Positions 1 to 9,892 of a stretch of DNA of 64,000 nucleotides are shown here, in pieces. The stretch comes from Holophagales bacterium (lineage in GTDB: Bacteria > Acidobacteriota > Thermoanaerobaculia > Multivoradales > Multivoraceae), in NCBI GenBank assembly GCA_009836625.1, contig VXVC01000004.1, forward strand, positions 575,037 to 639,036, read 5' to 3'. Under the pieces are notes generated by a model that searched no databases, was not told the DNA's origin, and worked only from the letters and a program-made list of their open reading frames with translations. How positions within the stretch are numbered: position 1 is the first letter of the stretch; each line of letters starts with the position of its first letter. The translations under genes and the position numbers were made by a program.

Positions 1-614
<614 letters not shown>

Positions 615-643
615 CGAGTTCTCCATGGGGATCGGGGCCGCGT

Positions 644-657
644 CCGTTCAGGAACGG
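644..657. repeat. 14-bp palindrome between DUF4159 and moxR genes
   Basis: CCGTTC, two bases, GAACGG forms a perfect inverted repeat in the 44-base gap between the DUF4159 stop codon and moxR. The two-base centre is too tight for a good hairpin and no T-run follows, so it is not a convincing terminator. It could be a small operator or chance. Confidence 0.3.
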
Positions 658-658
658 C

Positions 659-1477
659 TCAGTGGGTCATCCCGTAGATCAGGTAGTTGACCCCGAGCTT
701 GAAGCCCTTCTGGGTCACGTCCACCGGGTAGAAGGTGGTCTCCGACCACTCCCAGAAATCGCCGATGTCCATGTTGTAGTTGATGACGGCCATCAGCCGC
801 CGGCTCGGATCGTTGTTCTCGAAGACGCCGTAGATCCGGCCCCGCACCGGATAGAAGCGGGCGTCGTCGATGTCGAAGTTGATGTCCTCGAGCACGAAGA
901 AGGAGCGGAAGACCGGGTGATCGACCGTGAGCGGCACGAGTTCGTAGCCGGGCAGGAGCCGCCCCATCTGCCGCTCGAAGTTCTCCCACTGCACGGGATA
1001 GCCGCGCACGTCGAAGAAATCGTCGAAGACCAGGAAGCCGCCCTTGAACAGGTAGGAGCGGAGGTTCTCGAGCTCCTCCTCCGTCGGGTTCCAGAAGCCC
1101 GGCTCGCAGAGATAGGCCCAGGGATGCTCGAACAGCCGGGGATCGGTCAACTCGAGGACGTTGCCGCCTTCCGTCTGCACCTCGACGTCGGTGATCTCGT
1201 CGACGATGCGCGTGAAGTTCTCCTCGGCGAACGGGTAGTCGTGGTTCCACTTCAGATCGAGTCCCCACATGAAGGGGCCGCCGCCCCAGATCGTCGGCTC
1301 GAAGCGGATCCGGGCGAACGTGAAGCCGCCCGAGTAGGGGAACGACGGGGTTTCCACCCTGGGCGCGGCAGGGCGCCAGTTCTCGTCGCGCGCGGACAGT
1401 CCGCCCGCCAACAGGGCGAGCGCCAGAACGCCCGCCAGGGCGGTAAACGTCCGACGTTTGCTGCGCGCTCCGGTCAC
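659..1477 (-). CDS. DUF4159 family exported protein (copy 1)
   Basis: 272 aa. A hydrophobic N-terminal segment after a basic start (RSKRR, then a leucine/alanine-rich stretch) indicates export or membrane anchoring. The rest matches DUF4159, related to glutamine-amidotransferase-like folds of unknown activity: an NHDYPFAEENF block, YLFKGGFLVFDDFF, and VDHPVFRSFF followed by GVFENN and LMAVINYN. The GTG start at 1477 overlaps the stop of the upstream TPR-peptidase gene by 4 bases (GTGA), so a longer upstream reading is unlikely. Two more DUF4159 proteins occur in this window. Placement between a TPR-peptidase and moxR suggests a role in the same envelope complex (inference). Confidence 0.85.
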   Translation of the reverse strand: MTGARSKRRTFTALAGVLALALLAGGLSARDENWRPAAPRVETPSFPYSGGFTFARIRFEPTIWGGGPFMWGLDLKWNHDYPFAEENFTRIVDEITDVEVQTEGGNVLELTDPRLFEHPWAYLCEPGFWNPTEEELENLRSYLFKGGFLVFDDFFDVRGYPVQWENFERQMGRLLPGYELVPLTVDHPVFRSFFVLEDINFDIDDARFYPVRGRIYGVFENNDPSRRLMAVINYNMDIGDFWEWSETTFYPVDVTQKGFKLGVNYLIYGMTH

Positions 1478-4239
1478 GGCCCCTCTACTCCCGGCTGCCT
1501 TCCCTCTCTCGCGGGTCCCTTCCCGACCAGGTCGAGCAGCAGTTCCTGCGCCGGATCGTACCCCGGCGCCACCTCCAGGGCTCGCAACACAGCGCGCCGG
1601 GCCTGCCCAGGCCGACCCGCGTCCCGTTCGGCGAGAGCCAACTGGTAAAGCGCCTCCGCGCGGTCGGGCGGGTCCAGCGCGATCAGGGCGGCCCGCTCGC
1701 GCACGGCGACGTCGAACCGGCCGTCGGCGGAGGCGAACTGGGCGAGCCGGCGGTGCACGTCGGCGTCGAAGGGCGAGATGTAGAGCGTCCGCTCCAGGAT
1801 CGCCGCTTCTTCCCCGCTCCGGCCGGCCTCCGCCAGGAGATCGGCCAGCGCCAGGTGCTCGTCCCATGCCGTCTCGTTGTGCTGGAGCAGACTCTGCAGC
1901 GCCTCGATCGCCTCATCCTCGCGTTCCAGCTCCCGGTAGATCTCGGCCAGCAGCGTGTAGGCGTTGCCGGGTCCGACGAACTCGGGGAAGAGGTCGCGGC
2001 CCCGCAGCAGAGGAGCTTCCGCCTCGGCGTAGCGCTCTTCCGCGAAGAGGGCGTTGCCGTAGGTCATCTGAATCCGGAAGTCGTCGGGGTTCTCCCTGGC
2101 CGCCTCTTCGAGCGCCGAGAGATCGGGGGCCTGGCCCGCGAACAGGTTCCGCCTCGGCGCCCTGGACGGTCCTCCCTCGCCCGATCCGTCCTCGTCCTCC
2201 GCCGCTTCGCCGCCCGGCCCGGGAGCGTCGCCCAAGGCCGCCATGGCGGTGCCGAAACGCTCGCGCAGATGCTCGAAGAACCGCTCGTCGAAGCTCGAAA
2301 GCGTCAGCCCCATCGCTTCCTGGAACACTTCTTCCGTGTTCTTGCCTTCCCGGTAGCCGGCGAGCATGACGAGGATCGCGTCGAAGCCGTAGTTCTCCTC
2401 GATCCAGTCGCAGATCAGCGAGGCCTGGTAGTAGGAGAGGCCGATCTGGTTGGGGAACTTCGGCCGCATGAACCCGTCGTTGAGCTCGGCGATCCCCAGC
2501 AACTCCCCGTCGCGCAACGACGTGATGAAGGGGACCTGGACGTCGTCGCCCCACCCGGGACGCGCCCGACGCTCCTCGAACACCGAGAGACCCTCGGTCA
2601 GCCAGCGCGGGATCTTCGCGTCCGTGACCAGGAGGGTGAAGGTGTGGGCGAGTTCGTGCCAGAGCGTGGCGCCCCAGTTGAAGTGACCGACCTGACGCGC
2701 CGAGGGCGAATCGAGGGCCAGCACCGGACCAAAGCACACGCCGAGGGCGCCCAGTCCGGCGAGCCCGACGGTGCGGACCGAAAAGTCGGCATGCGACGGA
2801 TAGACCTCGACCCGGACCGGCGCTGGGGGCTCGAACCGGTAACGCTCGACCAGCACCGCCCAGGCCTCCTCCGCCAGTTCCACCATGTAGGGCGCCAGCA
2901 GCTCCGCCTCGCTCTCATGGATGTGGAACTCGAAGTGCTCGCTCTGCACTGTCCGGTACTCCACGAAGGTATCGACCAGATCGAGCGTGTTCTTGATCCA
3001 GACGTTGTACGGATCGCCCGAGAAAGCCCTCTCCAGGTTGGCTTTCCCCGCTTCGATGTCGCCCAGCCGAAGCTGGTTCTGGCCAAGGAGCCCGTAGCCG
3101 CGCCAGGACTTCGGGTCCAGCCGCACCGCCTCCGCCGCGAAGTCCCGCGCCTGGGGGTAGAGCCGGTTCTCGACGCTGGCGTCGGCGAGTTCGTTGAAGA
3201 GGTCGGCGTAACGCGGATTGTCGGCCAGAATGCCGTCGCGCACGCTGGCGAACTCGTCGTCCCGGCCCTCGAGGAACTCGACCGCCGCCAGCACCGTCCG
3301 GGCGGTGAGCGATTCGGGATCGGCCTGGATCGCCTTCTCCACCTCTTCGCGGGCCTCGGCGAACCTCTCCGACGCCAGGCGAAGTCGGGCCTGGAACACC
3401 CGGGCCGCGATCAGGTTCGGATTCACCTCCAGGGCCGCGTCAAGGGTCGCGACCGCCCGCGGATCGCCGTCAAACCGCATCGTCCGCGCCATCGCCAGCA
3501 GGGCCTCGGGGTGCCGCGGGTTCGACCGCAGTACGTCGGCGATCGCGGTGCGGGCCTGGGAGCTGTCGTACTTCTCGAGGAAGAGCTCCCCGAGCCGGAT
3601 TCGGGGCACGGGCCACGAGGGGTCGAGGGCCACGGCCTCGTCGTATGCCCTCAACGCGTCCTTGAACAACTCCGGATCGTCCCGCCCCAGTAGCTGGCAC
3701 GCGTGGGCGACCGCGACGAGTTCTTCGGCCGTGTCGGCCGTGCCCCGGTTGTAGGCGTCGATCATCGCGTAGAAGCCCGTCGTGGCTTGCCCGATCGCGC
3801 CCTCGTCCCAGGCCAGCCGCGCGAGTTCGAACGAGGCCACCAGGGCCTCTCCGCCCCGGGCCAGGCGCGCCGACTCGAAGGCCTGCCGAGCCCCCTCGCG
3901 GTCACCGCCGAGCAACGCTGTCCGGCCGCGCAGAACGCCGAGTCCGACCTCCGCGGCGTCGACGCCCTCGAACGCCTCGCCGGCTTCGTCGTAGCGTCCC
4001 GTTGCGATCAACGCCTCCACCAACGACCTCAGTGCGCGCGGCGCCAGCGTCTCTCCGGCGCTTGAAGGCGCTTCCAACCGGGAGATGACGTCCTCGTACC
4101 GGCCGGTCCGGAGCATCGACTCGATCTCGTCGAGCGCTGCCGGGTCCTGGGCCCCGGCCGGCCACACCCCGAACGACCAAGCGACTGCCAGCGCCAGGGC
4201 GCCCGCCGCGGCCCCGATCCGGCAGCGCCGGCGGATCAT
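1474..4239 (-). CDS. Exported TPR protein with gluzincin (peptidase MA-type) domain
   Basis: 921 aa with an N-terminal signal peptide ending near GAQ. The N-terminal half contains tetratricopeptide repeats. A zinc metallopeptidase domain follows, with HELAH near residue 528 and a downstream glutamate in WLTEGLSVFEE, the HExxH...E arrangement of gluzincins (peptidase MA-like). More TPR units form the C-terminal part. An acidic, glycine-rich linker (GGEAAEDEDGSGEGG) separates the peptidase from the C-terminal repeats. The ATG start overlaps the stop of the caspase-like gene (ATGA), and its own stop overlaps the next gene's GTG, so the three are probably translationally coupled. The zinc ligands look intact, so it may be an active periplasmic protease; the substrate is unknown. 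Confidence 0.88.
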   Translation of the reverse strand: MIRRRCRIGAAAGALALAVAWSFGVWPAGAQDPAALDEIESMLRTGRYEDVISRLEAPSSAGETLAPRALRSLVEALIATGRYDEAGEAFEGVDAAEVGLGVLRGRTALLGGDREGARQAFESARLARGGEALVASFELARLAWDEGAIGQATTGFYAMIDAYNRGTADTAEELVAVAHACQLLGRDDPELFKDALRAYDEAVALDPSWPVPRIRLGELFLEKYDSSQARTAIADVLRSNPRHPEALLAMARTMRFDGDPRAVATLDAALEVNPNLIAARVFQARLRLASERFAEAREEVEKAIQADPESLTARTVLAAVEFLEGRDDEFASVRDGILADNPRYADLFNELADASVENRLYPQARDFAAEAVRLDPKSWRGYGLLGQNQLRLGDIEAGKANLERAFSGDPYNVWIKNTLDLVDTFVEYRTVQSEHFEFHIHESEAELLAPYMVELAEEAWAVLVERYRFEPPAPVRVEVYPSHADFSVRTVGLAGLGALGVCFGPVLALDSPSARQVGHFNWGATLWHELAHTFTLLVTDAKIPRWLTEGLSVFEERRARPGWGDDVQVPFITSLRDGELLGIAELNDGFMRPKFPNQIGLSYYQASLICDWIEENYGFDAILVMLAGYREGKNTEEVFQEAMGLTLSSFDERFFEHLRERFGTAMAALGDAPGPGGEAAEDEDGSGEGGPSRAPRRNLFAGQAPDLSALEEAARENPDDFRIQMTYGNALFAEERYAEAEAPLLRGRDLFPEFVGPGNAYTLLAEIYRELEREDEAIEALQSLLQHNETAWDEHLALADLLAEAGRSGEEAAILERTLYISPFDADVHRRLAQFASADGRFDVAVRERAALIALDPPDRAEALYQLALAERDAGRPGQARRAVLRALEVAPGYDPAQELLLDLVGKGPAREGRQPGVEGP

Positions 4240-5255
4240 GGTTCGGGCTCCCCGTCGTCGGCGGCCGCCTCCTCCAGCTCGCGATCGACCAGCGCCAGTT
4301 CGACCATGAGCTCCTGGAGTTCACTCAGGTAGACCTCCTCGTCCAGCGTTTCCCGCTGCAGGCGCAACTCATCGATTCGCCGCTGAATCCCGGCACGCCG
4401 ATCCGTCAGTTCCCGCGCCTCCGCGGTGAGCGTCGCAGGATCTGCCTCCTGCCCCAGGTACAGAAGGCTCGCGAGCCGGCCGTCGGTCGCTTCGGACGCC
4501 TCCACGCCTGCCGGTTCCGGACTGCCCAAACCGTCGCCGTCGTCGTCGAGCAGCGCGTTCTCGGTGCGCAACAGGCCATTCTGCCGGTAGTAGCGCTCGA
4601 TCTCGCGCTGAGCGAAGGCGAACGCCTCGAGGGCCGATGTCCGGCCGTCCTTGTTCGCGTCTCCCGCGGCGCCGTCGAAGGCCTCCGCCAGATAGCCACC
4701 GAACAGCGACTCGTTGCTCTGGCCTCCCGACTTGGTCGCCGTGATGACGACCCGGCCTTCCCCCGACAGCGGCCCGATGAAGCCGCCGGACGCGGAACTC
4801 GCGTTGATGAACACGACGCGGCGATCGCCAAGCCGTTCCAGCGCCGCGGCGTACTCGTCGGCGACCAGGTCGCGACCGGGCAGATTGAACCGCGGCGGTC
4901 CGGCGGCGCCGCTGCCGTGGCCGAACAGGACGATCCACACGTCGTCTCCCACGCTTGACCGCTCGGCAAGGGCCGCGATCTCCGCCAGCACGTTTTCGCC
5001 GGTCGAACGCCCGTTGATCCGCTCGGGATCGAGGTTCTCGCGCTCCCCCAGGTAGACGACGTTCTCCGGAGGGAGCCCGGCGGCGACCGCCGCGTCCACG
5101 ACGCGCGTCGACCACAGGTGGAAGCGTCCCGTGTACGCCTCCTCGCCGCCGACCCCGGCCACGACCAGCAGGTGAGTGTCGGCGCAGAGCGGCGCCACCG
5201 TTAGCAGGCCCGCCACTGTCAGGCGCAAGGCCAGGGCGGCGCCGCGGCGCTTCAC
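4236..5255 (-). CDS. Caspase-like (clan CD fold) exported protein lacking the catalytic cysteine
   Basis: 339 aa. The GTG start at 5255 overlaps the upstream stop (GTGA) and gives a plausible signal peptide. The core resembles C13/C14 caspase-haemoglobinase folds: a strand ending in FGHGSG carries the expected histidine (His113), and the next strand FINASSASGGF (149-159) occupies the site where a nucleophilic cysteine normally sits. Cysteine is absent there and serines fill the position. GDANKDGRTSALEAF looks like an EF-hand/dockerin-type calcium loop. The C-terminal ~60 residues are Glu/Leu/Arg-rich and probably coiled coil, ending in an acidic tail. It lies between a VWA membrane protein and a TPR-peptidase. 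It may be an inactive scaffold or a serine-using variant; I infer the former as more likely. Confidence 0.8.
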   Translation of the reverse strand: MKRRGAALALRLTVAGLLTVAPLCADTHLLVVAGVGGEEAYTGRFHLWSTRVVDAAVAAGLPPENVVYLGERENLDPERINGRSTGENVLAEIAALAERSSVGDDVWIVLFGHGSGAAGPPRFNLPGRDLVADEYAAALERLGDRRVVFINASSASGGFIGPLSGEGRVVITATKSGGQSNESLFGGYLAEAFDGAAGDANKDGRTSALEAFAFAQREIERYYRQNGLLRTENALLDDDGDGLGSPEPAGVEASEATDGRLASLLYLGQEADPATLTAEARELTDRRAGIQRRIDELRLQRETLDEEVYLSELQELMVELALVDRELEEAAADDGEPEP

Positions 5256-7567
5256 GCCATCCCCAGGCGGCGCCGGACGGCCCACTCACCACCCAGCAGC
5301 GCTACCAGCACCAGGAACAGGATCGGCATGTCCCAGAGGTCCCTGGCCTCCCGCACCAGGGTTCCCTCGCGGCTCACCGAAAGGTCCTCCACCAGGCGGT
5401 CCGCCCGGCCGAGTTCAACCTGGCGTCCGCCCGTCTCGCTCGCGATGCGCTTGAGCACGGAGTCCCGGCGGGCGGCGCCGAACAGTTCCTCGTTCAGTTC
5501 GTCCACGGCGAAGCGCGAGGTCGCAACGCCGAGCAATTGGCCTTCTGCCCTCGCGTCGACCTCGACCCGGTAGAGGCCGGACTCGCCTGCCGTGAACGTG
5601 CCGACGAACTCCCCGTCGCGTTCCACCGACCAGTCGAGCGGTACCTCAACCTCCTCGCCGGACGGCTGTTCGATCGCCGCCACGACCTGAGCCCGGTTCA
5701 CTTCCTGGAAGGCCTCGTCCCGCACCGTCGCGCGCAGTGTGACGATGCTCCCCGGTTCGAACCGGTCGTGGTCCGCCTCTATCTCGATCCGATCCGGAAC
5801 GTAGGACACCAGCCAGCGCAGCATCTGCCGCCAGAGGCGCTCGTGGGTCTGGTCCTCGAGCGGAATGTCGGCGCTCATCTGCCAGTGCCAGGAATCGTGA
5901 GGCGTGAACGCGATCGCCCGGCCACGGCCGATCCGGTGGTGCGCAAGGACGATCATCGGATCGCTCACCATCGGACTCTCCGCCTGGAGCAGCGCGGTGG
6001 CGCCCGCCTTGAGTTCCGTCGCCCGCTGGTAAGCCGAGAGCGGCGGCAATGTCGGCCAGAGCTCGTTCGCCTCCTCCCGTTCGTCGCGCAGGAGCGTCGC
6101 CGGATGGGCTCGCCCCTGAGGCGTCAACTCGAGCCGCAGATCAGTCAACAGTTCCGGGCGCCCCTGTTCGGACGGCCGGTCATAGAGCACGACCGGCGAC
6201 AGTTCGGCGAGCGGAGTCCCGGCGAAGCCGCCCTCGGAGAAAGCCCGCCGGCCTCCCAGGAGCAGCACGCCGCCTCCGCGCTGGGCGGCGAAGTCGACCA
6301 GCATCCGCATCTGGTCGTGGGTAAAGAAGCTCGCCTCCATGCTTCCGAGGATGACGCCGCTGTACTCGAACAGCTCCTCACGCCGGGTCGGAAACCCCTC
6401 GAAGCGCCGCGTGTCCTCGTCGAAGTTCATGCCGTAGAACTTGTTGGCCGCCTGCCTCGTCATCGACACGACGTGCAGATTCTCGTCCTGACTGACGGCC
6501 CGCCGCAGGAACTTCGACTCGTCGCGCGGCTCGCCCTCGAAGAAGAAGATCTTCTCCCGCCGCTTCAGCACTTCCACCAGGGCGGTCCGCTCGTTGTTCA
6601 GCAGCAGTTCCTCGCCCGGCTGGCCGGCGACCTGGAACCGGAACTCCCTGGCTCCTTCATCGTTCGCGGCGAACATGACGCGGGCGGTAACCGCTGAGCC
6701 GCCGCGCGGGAAGGTCACCTGTTCCACGTTGACGATCCTGCCGTCGTCCTCGACCTCCAGGTCCACGGTACGACCGCCGAAACCCGTCTGGGACAGCGTG
6801 ACCTCGACCTCCACCGTCGAACCCTCGAGCACCCGTCTCGGCGCGACCACCCGGGAAACCTCGATGTCCTTGCGCAGCCGCGGCAGGCCAAGGCCGACCG
6901 TGTACACGGGGGTCCCGGCGGCCTTCAGGGTGAGCAGGGCGTCACCGAGTTCGGCCGGCGCGGAATCGGCCCCGTCCGAGAACAGAACCAGGCCGGAGAG
7001 CGGCAGTCCGGCCAGCTCGTCTCGAGCAGCAACCAGCGCCTCACCGATCCGGCTGTCGGCGCGCGCAAAGCGGAGCTGTTCCGTGGACTCGATCCGCTCG
7101 GCGCTGCGACCGAAGGCGAGGAGCCGGACCTGGAAGCGCTCGGCAAGGCGATCCAGCATCGAACCGGGTTCGCCGGACAGGGCCTCCAGCACGGCTCCCG
7201 CGCGCGTGCCGTCGGCGGCCGACGCCTCATCCGGCATGGCCATGCTGCGTGAATCGTCCACCACGACGCCGACGAACGTCTCCTGCGGCACCACGGTCGA
7301 CAGGACCAGGGCCGGTTGCAGCAGGCAGAAGACGATGACGGCGATCGCCAGCGACCGGAACACCGGCGGCAGCCAGCGCAGGCGTTCAGCGCCGGCCGTG
7401 CGGTCGGCCGCGCCGCCTGTCCGGCGGTAGCTGAAGGCGGCGACGACGAGCAGCGCGCCGGCGAGAAGGGCCGCGACCTGCATCCAGCCCGGGCTGACGA
7501 AGGTGAACCGGCCCTCCTCGAACAGCGCCGGCCGGTACTTGAACAGGAACTCGAACAGGCCAACCAT
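5252..7567 (-). CDS. Membrane VWA / glutamine-amidotransferase-like protein (BatA-like)
   Basis: 771 aa. Two hydrophobic segments lie near the N-terminus (about 30-50 and 85-105) and one at the C-terminus (MPILFLVLVALLGG). A von Willebrand A-like domain follows the second segment; its metal-binding motif is recognisable as VVDDSRSM (DxSxS type). The middle contains a glutamine-amidotransferase-like region (GVLLLGGRRAFSEGGF) found in this class of large membrane VWA proteins. The architecture matches proteins encoded beside moxR, DUF58 and DUF4159 genes in Planctomycetes and Acidobacteriota. The ATG at 7567 follows the DUF4159 gene by about 50 bases. The likely role is as the membrane partner of the MoxR ATPase (inference from family and context). 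Confidence 0.85.
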   Translation of the reverse strand: MVGLFEFLFKYRPALFEEGRFTFVSPGWMQVAALLAGALLVVAAFSYRRTGGAADRTAGAERLRWLPPVFRSLAIAVIVFCLLQPALVLSTVVPQETFVGVVVDDSRSMAMPDEASAADGTRAGAVLEALSGEPGSMLDRLAERFQVRLLAFGRSAERIESTEQLRFARADSRIGEALVAARDELAGLPLSGLVLFSDGADSAPAELGDALLTLKAAGTPVYTVGLGLPRLRKDIEVSRVVAPRRVLEGSTVEVEVTLSQTGFGGRTVDLEVEDDGRIVNVEQVTFPRGGSAVTARVMFAANDEGAREFRFQVAGQPGEELLLNNERTALVEVLKRREKIFFFEGEPRDESKFLRRAVSQDENLHVVSMTRQAANKFYGMNFDEDTRRFEGFPTRREELFEYSGVILGSMEASFFTHDQMRMLVDFAAQRGGGVLLLGGRRAFSEGGFAGTPLAELSPVVLYDRPSEQGRPELLTDLRLELTPQGRAHPATLLRDEREEANELWPTLPPLSAYQRATELKAGATALLQAESPMVSDPMIVLAHHRIGRGRAIAFTPHDSWHWQMSADIPLEDQTHERLWRQMLRWLVSYVPDRIEIEADHDRFEPGSIVTLRATVRDEAFQEVNRAQVVAAIEQPSGEEVEVPLDWSVERDGEFVGTFTAGESGLYRVEVDARAEGQLLGVATSRFAVDELNEELFGAARRDSVLKRIASETGGRQVELGRADRLVEDLSVSREGTLVREARDLWDMPILFLVLVALLGGEWAVRRRLGMA

Positions 7568-7618
7568 GGGAACGGAAACAGGAAGAACGCGGGAGCCGGG
7601 AAACGACGCCGCGCCGCC

Positions 7619-8521
7619 TCAATGCGACATCGCGTAGACGACGAAGTTAACCCCCATCTGGTACGCGTAGTGGGAGAACCGCACCGGATACCACTCGTCT
7701 TCCGCCCACTCCCAAGCGTCGCCGAGGTCCGTGTTCCAGTTGATCACGACCATCAGGCGGCCCTGCTCGTCGAAGATGCCGCGAACGTGAGGCGTGAAGC
7801 CGTCCTGCTCCCAGGTCGGACCTCCGTACCGCCCCTGACCCACGTTCGGCACCTGGAGAATCTCCTCCACGTCATAGAAGCAGTGGAAGATCGGGTGGTC
7901 GAGGGGGAGCTCGACGATCGGATACTCCGGCAGCAGCAGGGACAGTTCGCGCTCCAGGTTCGCCCATTCCCATGAGCCCCAGAAGTCGTCGATGACCCAG
8001 AAGCCGCCGGCGAGCAGGTACCTGCGCAGCGCCTCACGCTCCGCCGGACTGAGCGCCATGTAGCCGACCTCGACCGAGTACAGGAAGGGAAAACGGAAGA
8101 GGTCCGGGTCCGTCGCCGGCAACGCGTGGTCGTAGTCGTAGGCGTCCAACTGGTCGAGCAGCCGCTTGAGTCCGATCATGAACTGGCGGTCGGCCTTCGG
8201 ATAGTCGATCGACCAACTGCCGGCGAATCCCCTGTACATGTGGCCGCTATAGGCCAGACGCGTGAAGTAGAACTCTCGCTGGACTTCGTACGGGTCCACG
8301 GGCCGATACAGATACCTCTCGTAGGTCCGCATCGCCTGGGGCGGCAGCGGGCCCCGGTGACGGCCGCGAAAGGTCCTTCGATCGTCGGAGGCACCGACCT
8401 GCGGCTCCGCCGCCGGCGCCGCGCCCCTGCCCACCAGCGCCGCCGCTCCACCTGCCAGGAGGGCAGCAACAAGGACCAGGAGAGCTGTTCGCCTGCTCGG
8501 CACGGCGGGATCGTACCGCAC
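7619..8521 (-). CDS. DUF4159 family exported protein (copy 2)
   Basis: About 300 aa. A signal or anchor segment (SRRTALLVLVAALLAGG) is followed by a DUF4159 domain: WSIDYPKADRQF, RYLLAGGFWVIDDFWG, PLDHPIFHCFYD and RLMVVINWNTDLGD. The start is uncertain: GTG at 8521 or GTG at 8503 both give an export signal, and neither has a clear Shine-Dalgarno sequence. It lies 23 bases downstream of the NTF2-like gene. It is more similar in its core motifs to the third copy (47.4 kb) than to copy 1, judged by eye only. Confidence 0.85.
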   Translation of the reverse strand: MRYDPAVPSRRTALLVLVAALLAGGAAALVGRGAAPAAEPQVGASDDRRTFRGRHRGPLPPQAMRTYERYLYRPVDPYEVQREFYFTRLAYSGHMYRGFAGSWSIDYPKADRQFMIGLKRLLDQLDAYDYDHALPATDPDLFRFPFLYSVEVGYMALSPAEREALRRYLLAGGFWVIDDFWGSWEWANLERELSLLLPEYPIVELPLDHPIFHCFYDVEEILQVPNVGQGRYGGPTWEQDGFTPHVRGIFDEQGRLMVVINWNTDLGDAWEWAEDEWYPVRFSHYAYQMGVNFVVYAMSH

Positions 8522-8544
8522 CGAAACGCCGGCGCCGCTCCCGG

Positions 8545-9231
8545 TCAGCGATCCTGCGATTCCCAGACCTCGGGCAGCACCTCGACGCCGGTCAGGGACT
8601 CGACCAGCGTGAAGATGAGGTCGTCCTCGTCCGTGTTGAGCTGCGCCGCGAGATTCCGCATCACCCCGTCGATCGACATAACGAGAGCACTGAACCGGAA
8701 CTTCCACCGGCCGTCCTCGTTCACGAAGCGGTACGCCAGTTCGTCCATCCCGCCCGCGAGTGAGGGGTCCTCGAGCGACGCCCGGGTTCGGGCCTCGGCC
8801 ACGGCCTCGGTTCCCTCGATCCCGACGGTACCGACCGCGAGCTGCTCGATCGCCGCGGAGTTGATCCAGCCGATCTCCATGGCGCGCACGATCACATCCG
8901 CGAGTTCCATCTCCGCCAGTTCGTTGCCGGAAAACTGGTGGCGGAAGGCGACGACCAGGAAACGGTCCACGAACGTGCGCTGACGAACCTCCTCCTCGCT
9001 TCCTTCGAGCACCAGCCGCTTGAGCTGCCGGTAGTACTCCTCAGTTTCACGATCGACCAGGGAGGCCGCCGCCTCGCCGTCGCCGGCCATCAACGCCTGG
9101 CGGTAGGCCTCGAAGGTCGCGCGGACCGCGGCCTCGCCATCGCCCGTTTCCCCGGGCGTCTGCGCGCCAGCCGGGAGGCATAGCAACGCCGGCAGGACGG
9201 CCCGGACGAGGCGCGGGCCGGCGAGCTTCAC
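8545..9231 (-). CDS. Exported protein, possibly NTF2/SnoaL-like
   Basis: 228 aa. The GTG start at 9231 overlaps the isochorismatase stop (GTGA) and begins a signal peptide ending near PAGAQT. The region after it (FEAYRQALMAGDGEAAASLVDRE) is the type of N-terminal helix seen in SnoaL/NTF2-like folds, and a YRFVNEDGRWKFRFS strand near the middle fits the same fold. No catalytic residues can be assigned. Function unknown; it is co-transcribed with the MoxR/VWA run by its position. Confidence 0.65.
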   Translation of the reverse strand: MKLAGPRLVRAVLPALLCLPAGAQTPGETGDGEAAVRATFEAYRQALMAGDGEAAASLVDRETEEYYRQLKRLVLEGSEEEVRQRTFVDRFLVVAFRHQFSGNELAEMELADVIVRAMEIGWINSAAIEQLAVGTVGIEGTEAVAEARTRASLEDPSLAGGMDELAYRFVNEDGRWKFRFSALVMSIDGVMRNLAAQLNTDEDDLIFTLVESLTGVEVLPEVWESQDR

Positions 9232-9881
9232 GCGATCTGACCCTCCCGCAGCAGCCGGTTCACGCCCCTGAACTGCGGGTGGTTCTTGTCTCTGGCGAGT
9301 TCGAAGGCGACGGACTCGTGGTTCGTGATCTGGGCGCCCGCATTGCCCATCCGCTCGAGCGCGTGGCGACGGTACTCCTCCCCACGCGAGCTGACACAGT
9401 CCCAGCAGACGTGGACGTCGGTCCCCCTCGCCATCAGGTCGAGCACTGTCTGCACGACGCAGATGTGCGCCTCGATCCCCGCGACGACGACCTGGCGGTC
9501 GGGCGCCGGCAGTCCCGGCCTGGCGGCATCCAGGGCCTCCTCGAACGCCGGAACGCCGCAGCAGCCGAAAGAGTCCTTCTCCACCCTCCACGTGCGGCTG
9601 CCGTCCGGATCCGTCTGCAGAATCGCCGCCTCCACCTCCTCCCGGGTCGAACCCAGGCCCTGCGGATACTGCTCGGTGACGATCACCGGCAGGTCGAACA
9701 ACTGCGCCAGCCGCAACAGCCTCGCGGTTCCGTCGAGCAGCATCCGGGACCGGTCCATCAGGTCCACCAGCCGACCCTGGAGATCGATGACCAGAACGAT
9801 GGCGCGCTCCCGATCGAGAGTAGCAATGGCGGCCGTGTCGCCGGCGGCCCTGTTGCCGACGGAGGTGGGGACTGCGGTCAT
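9228..9881 (-). CDS. Isochorismatase-family cysteine hydrolase
   Basis: 217 aa. The Asp-Lys-Cys catalytic set of isochorismatase-like hydrolases is visible: LVIDLQ near the N-terminus, RVEKDSF in the middle, and GIEAHICV for the nucleophilic cysteine. A cis-peptide-type VxGIE motif precedes the cysteine. These enzymes hydrolyse amides or enol ethers; the substrate cannot be read from sequence, and members of this subgroup (YcaC-like) are often of unknown specificity. ATG 9881 is 11 bases after the upstream stop and is preferred over an in-frame start at 9968 inside the previous gene. No signal peptide, so probably cytoplasmic. Confidence 0.88.
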   Translation of the reverse strand: MTAVPTSVGNRAAGDTAAIATLDRERAIVLVIDLQGRLVDLMDRSRMLLDGTARLLRLAQLFDLPVIVTEQYPQGLGSTREEVEAAILQTDPDGSRTWRVEKDSFGCCGVPAFEEALDAARPGLPAPDRQVVVAGIEAHICVVQTVLDLMARGTDVHVCWDCVSSRGEEYRRHALERMGNAGAQITNHESVAFELARDKNHPQFRGVNRLLREGQIA

Positions 9882-9892
9882 CAGAATGAAGG

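Noticed and set aside
644-657. Terminator between DUF4159 and moxR genes
   Set aside because: The 6-bp arms have only two bases between them and there is no T-run.
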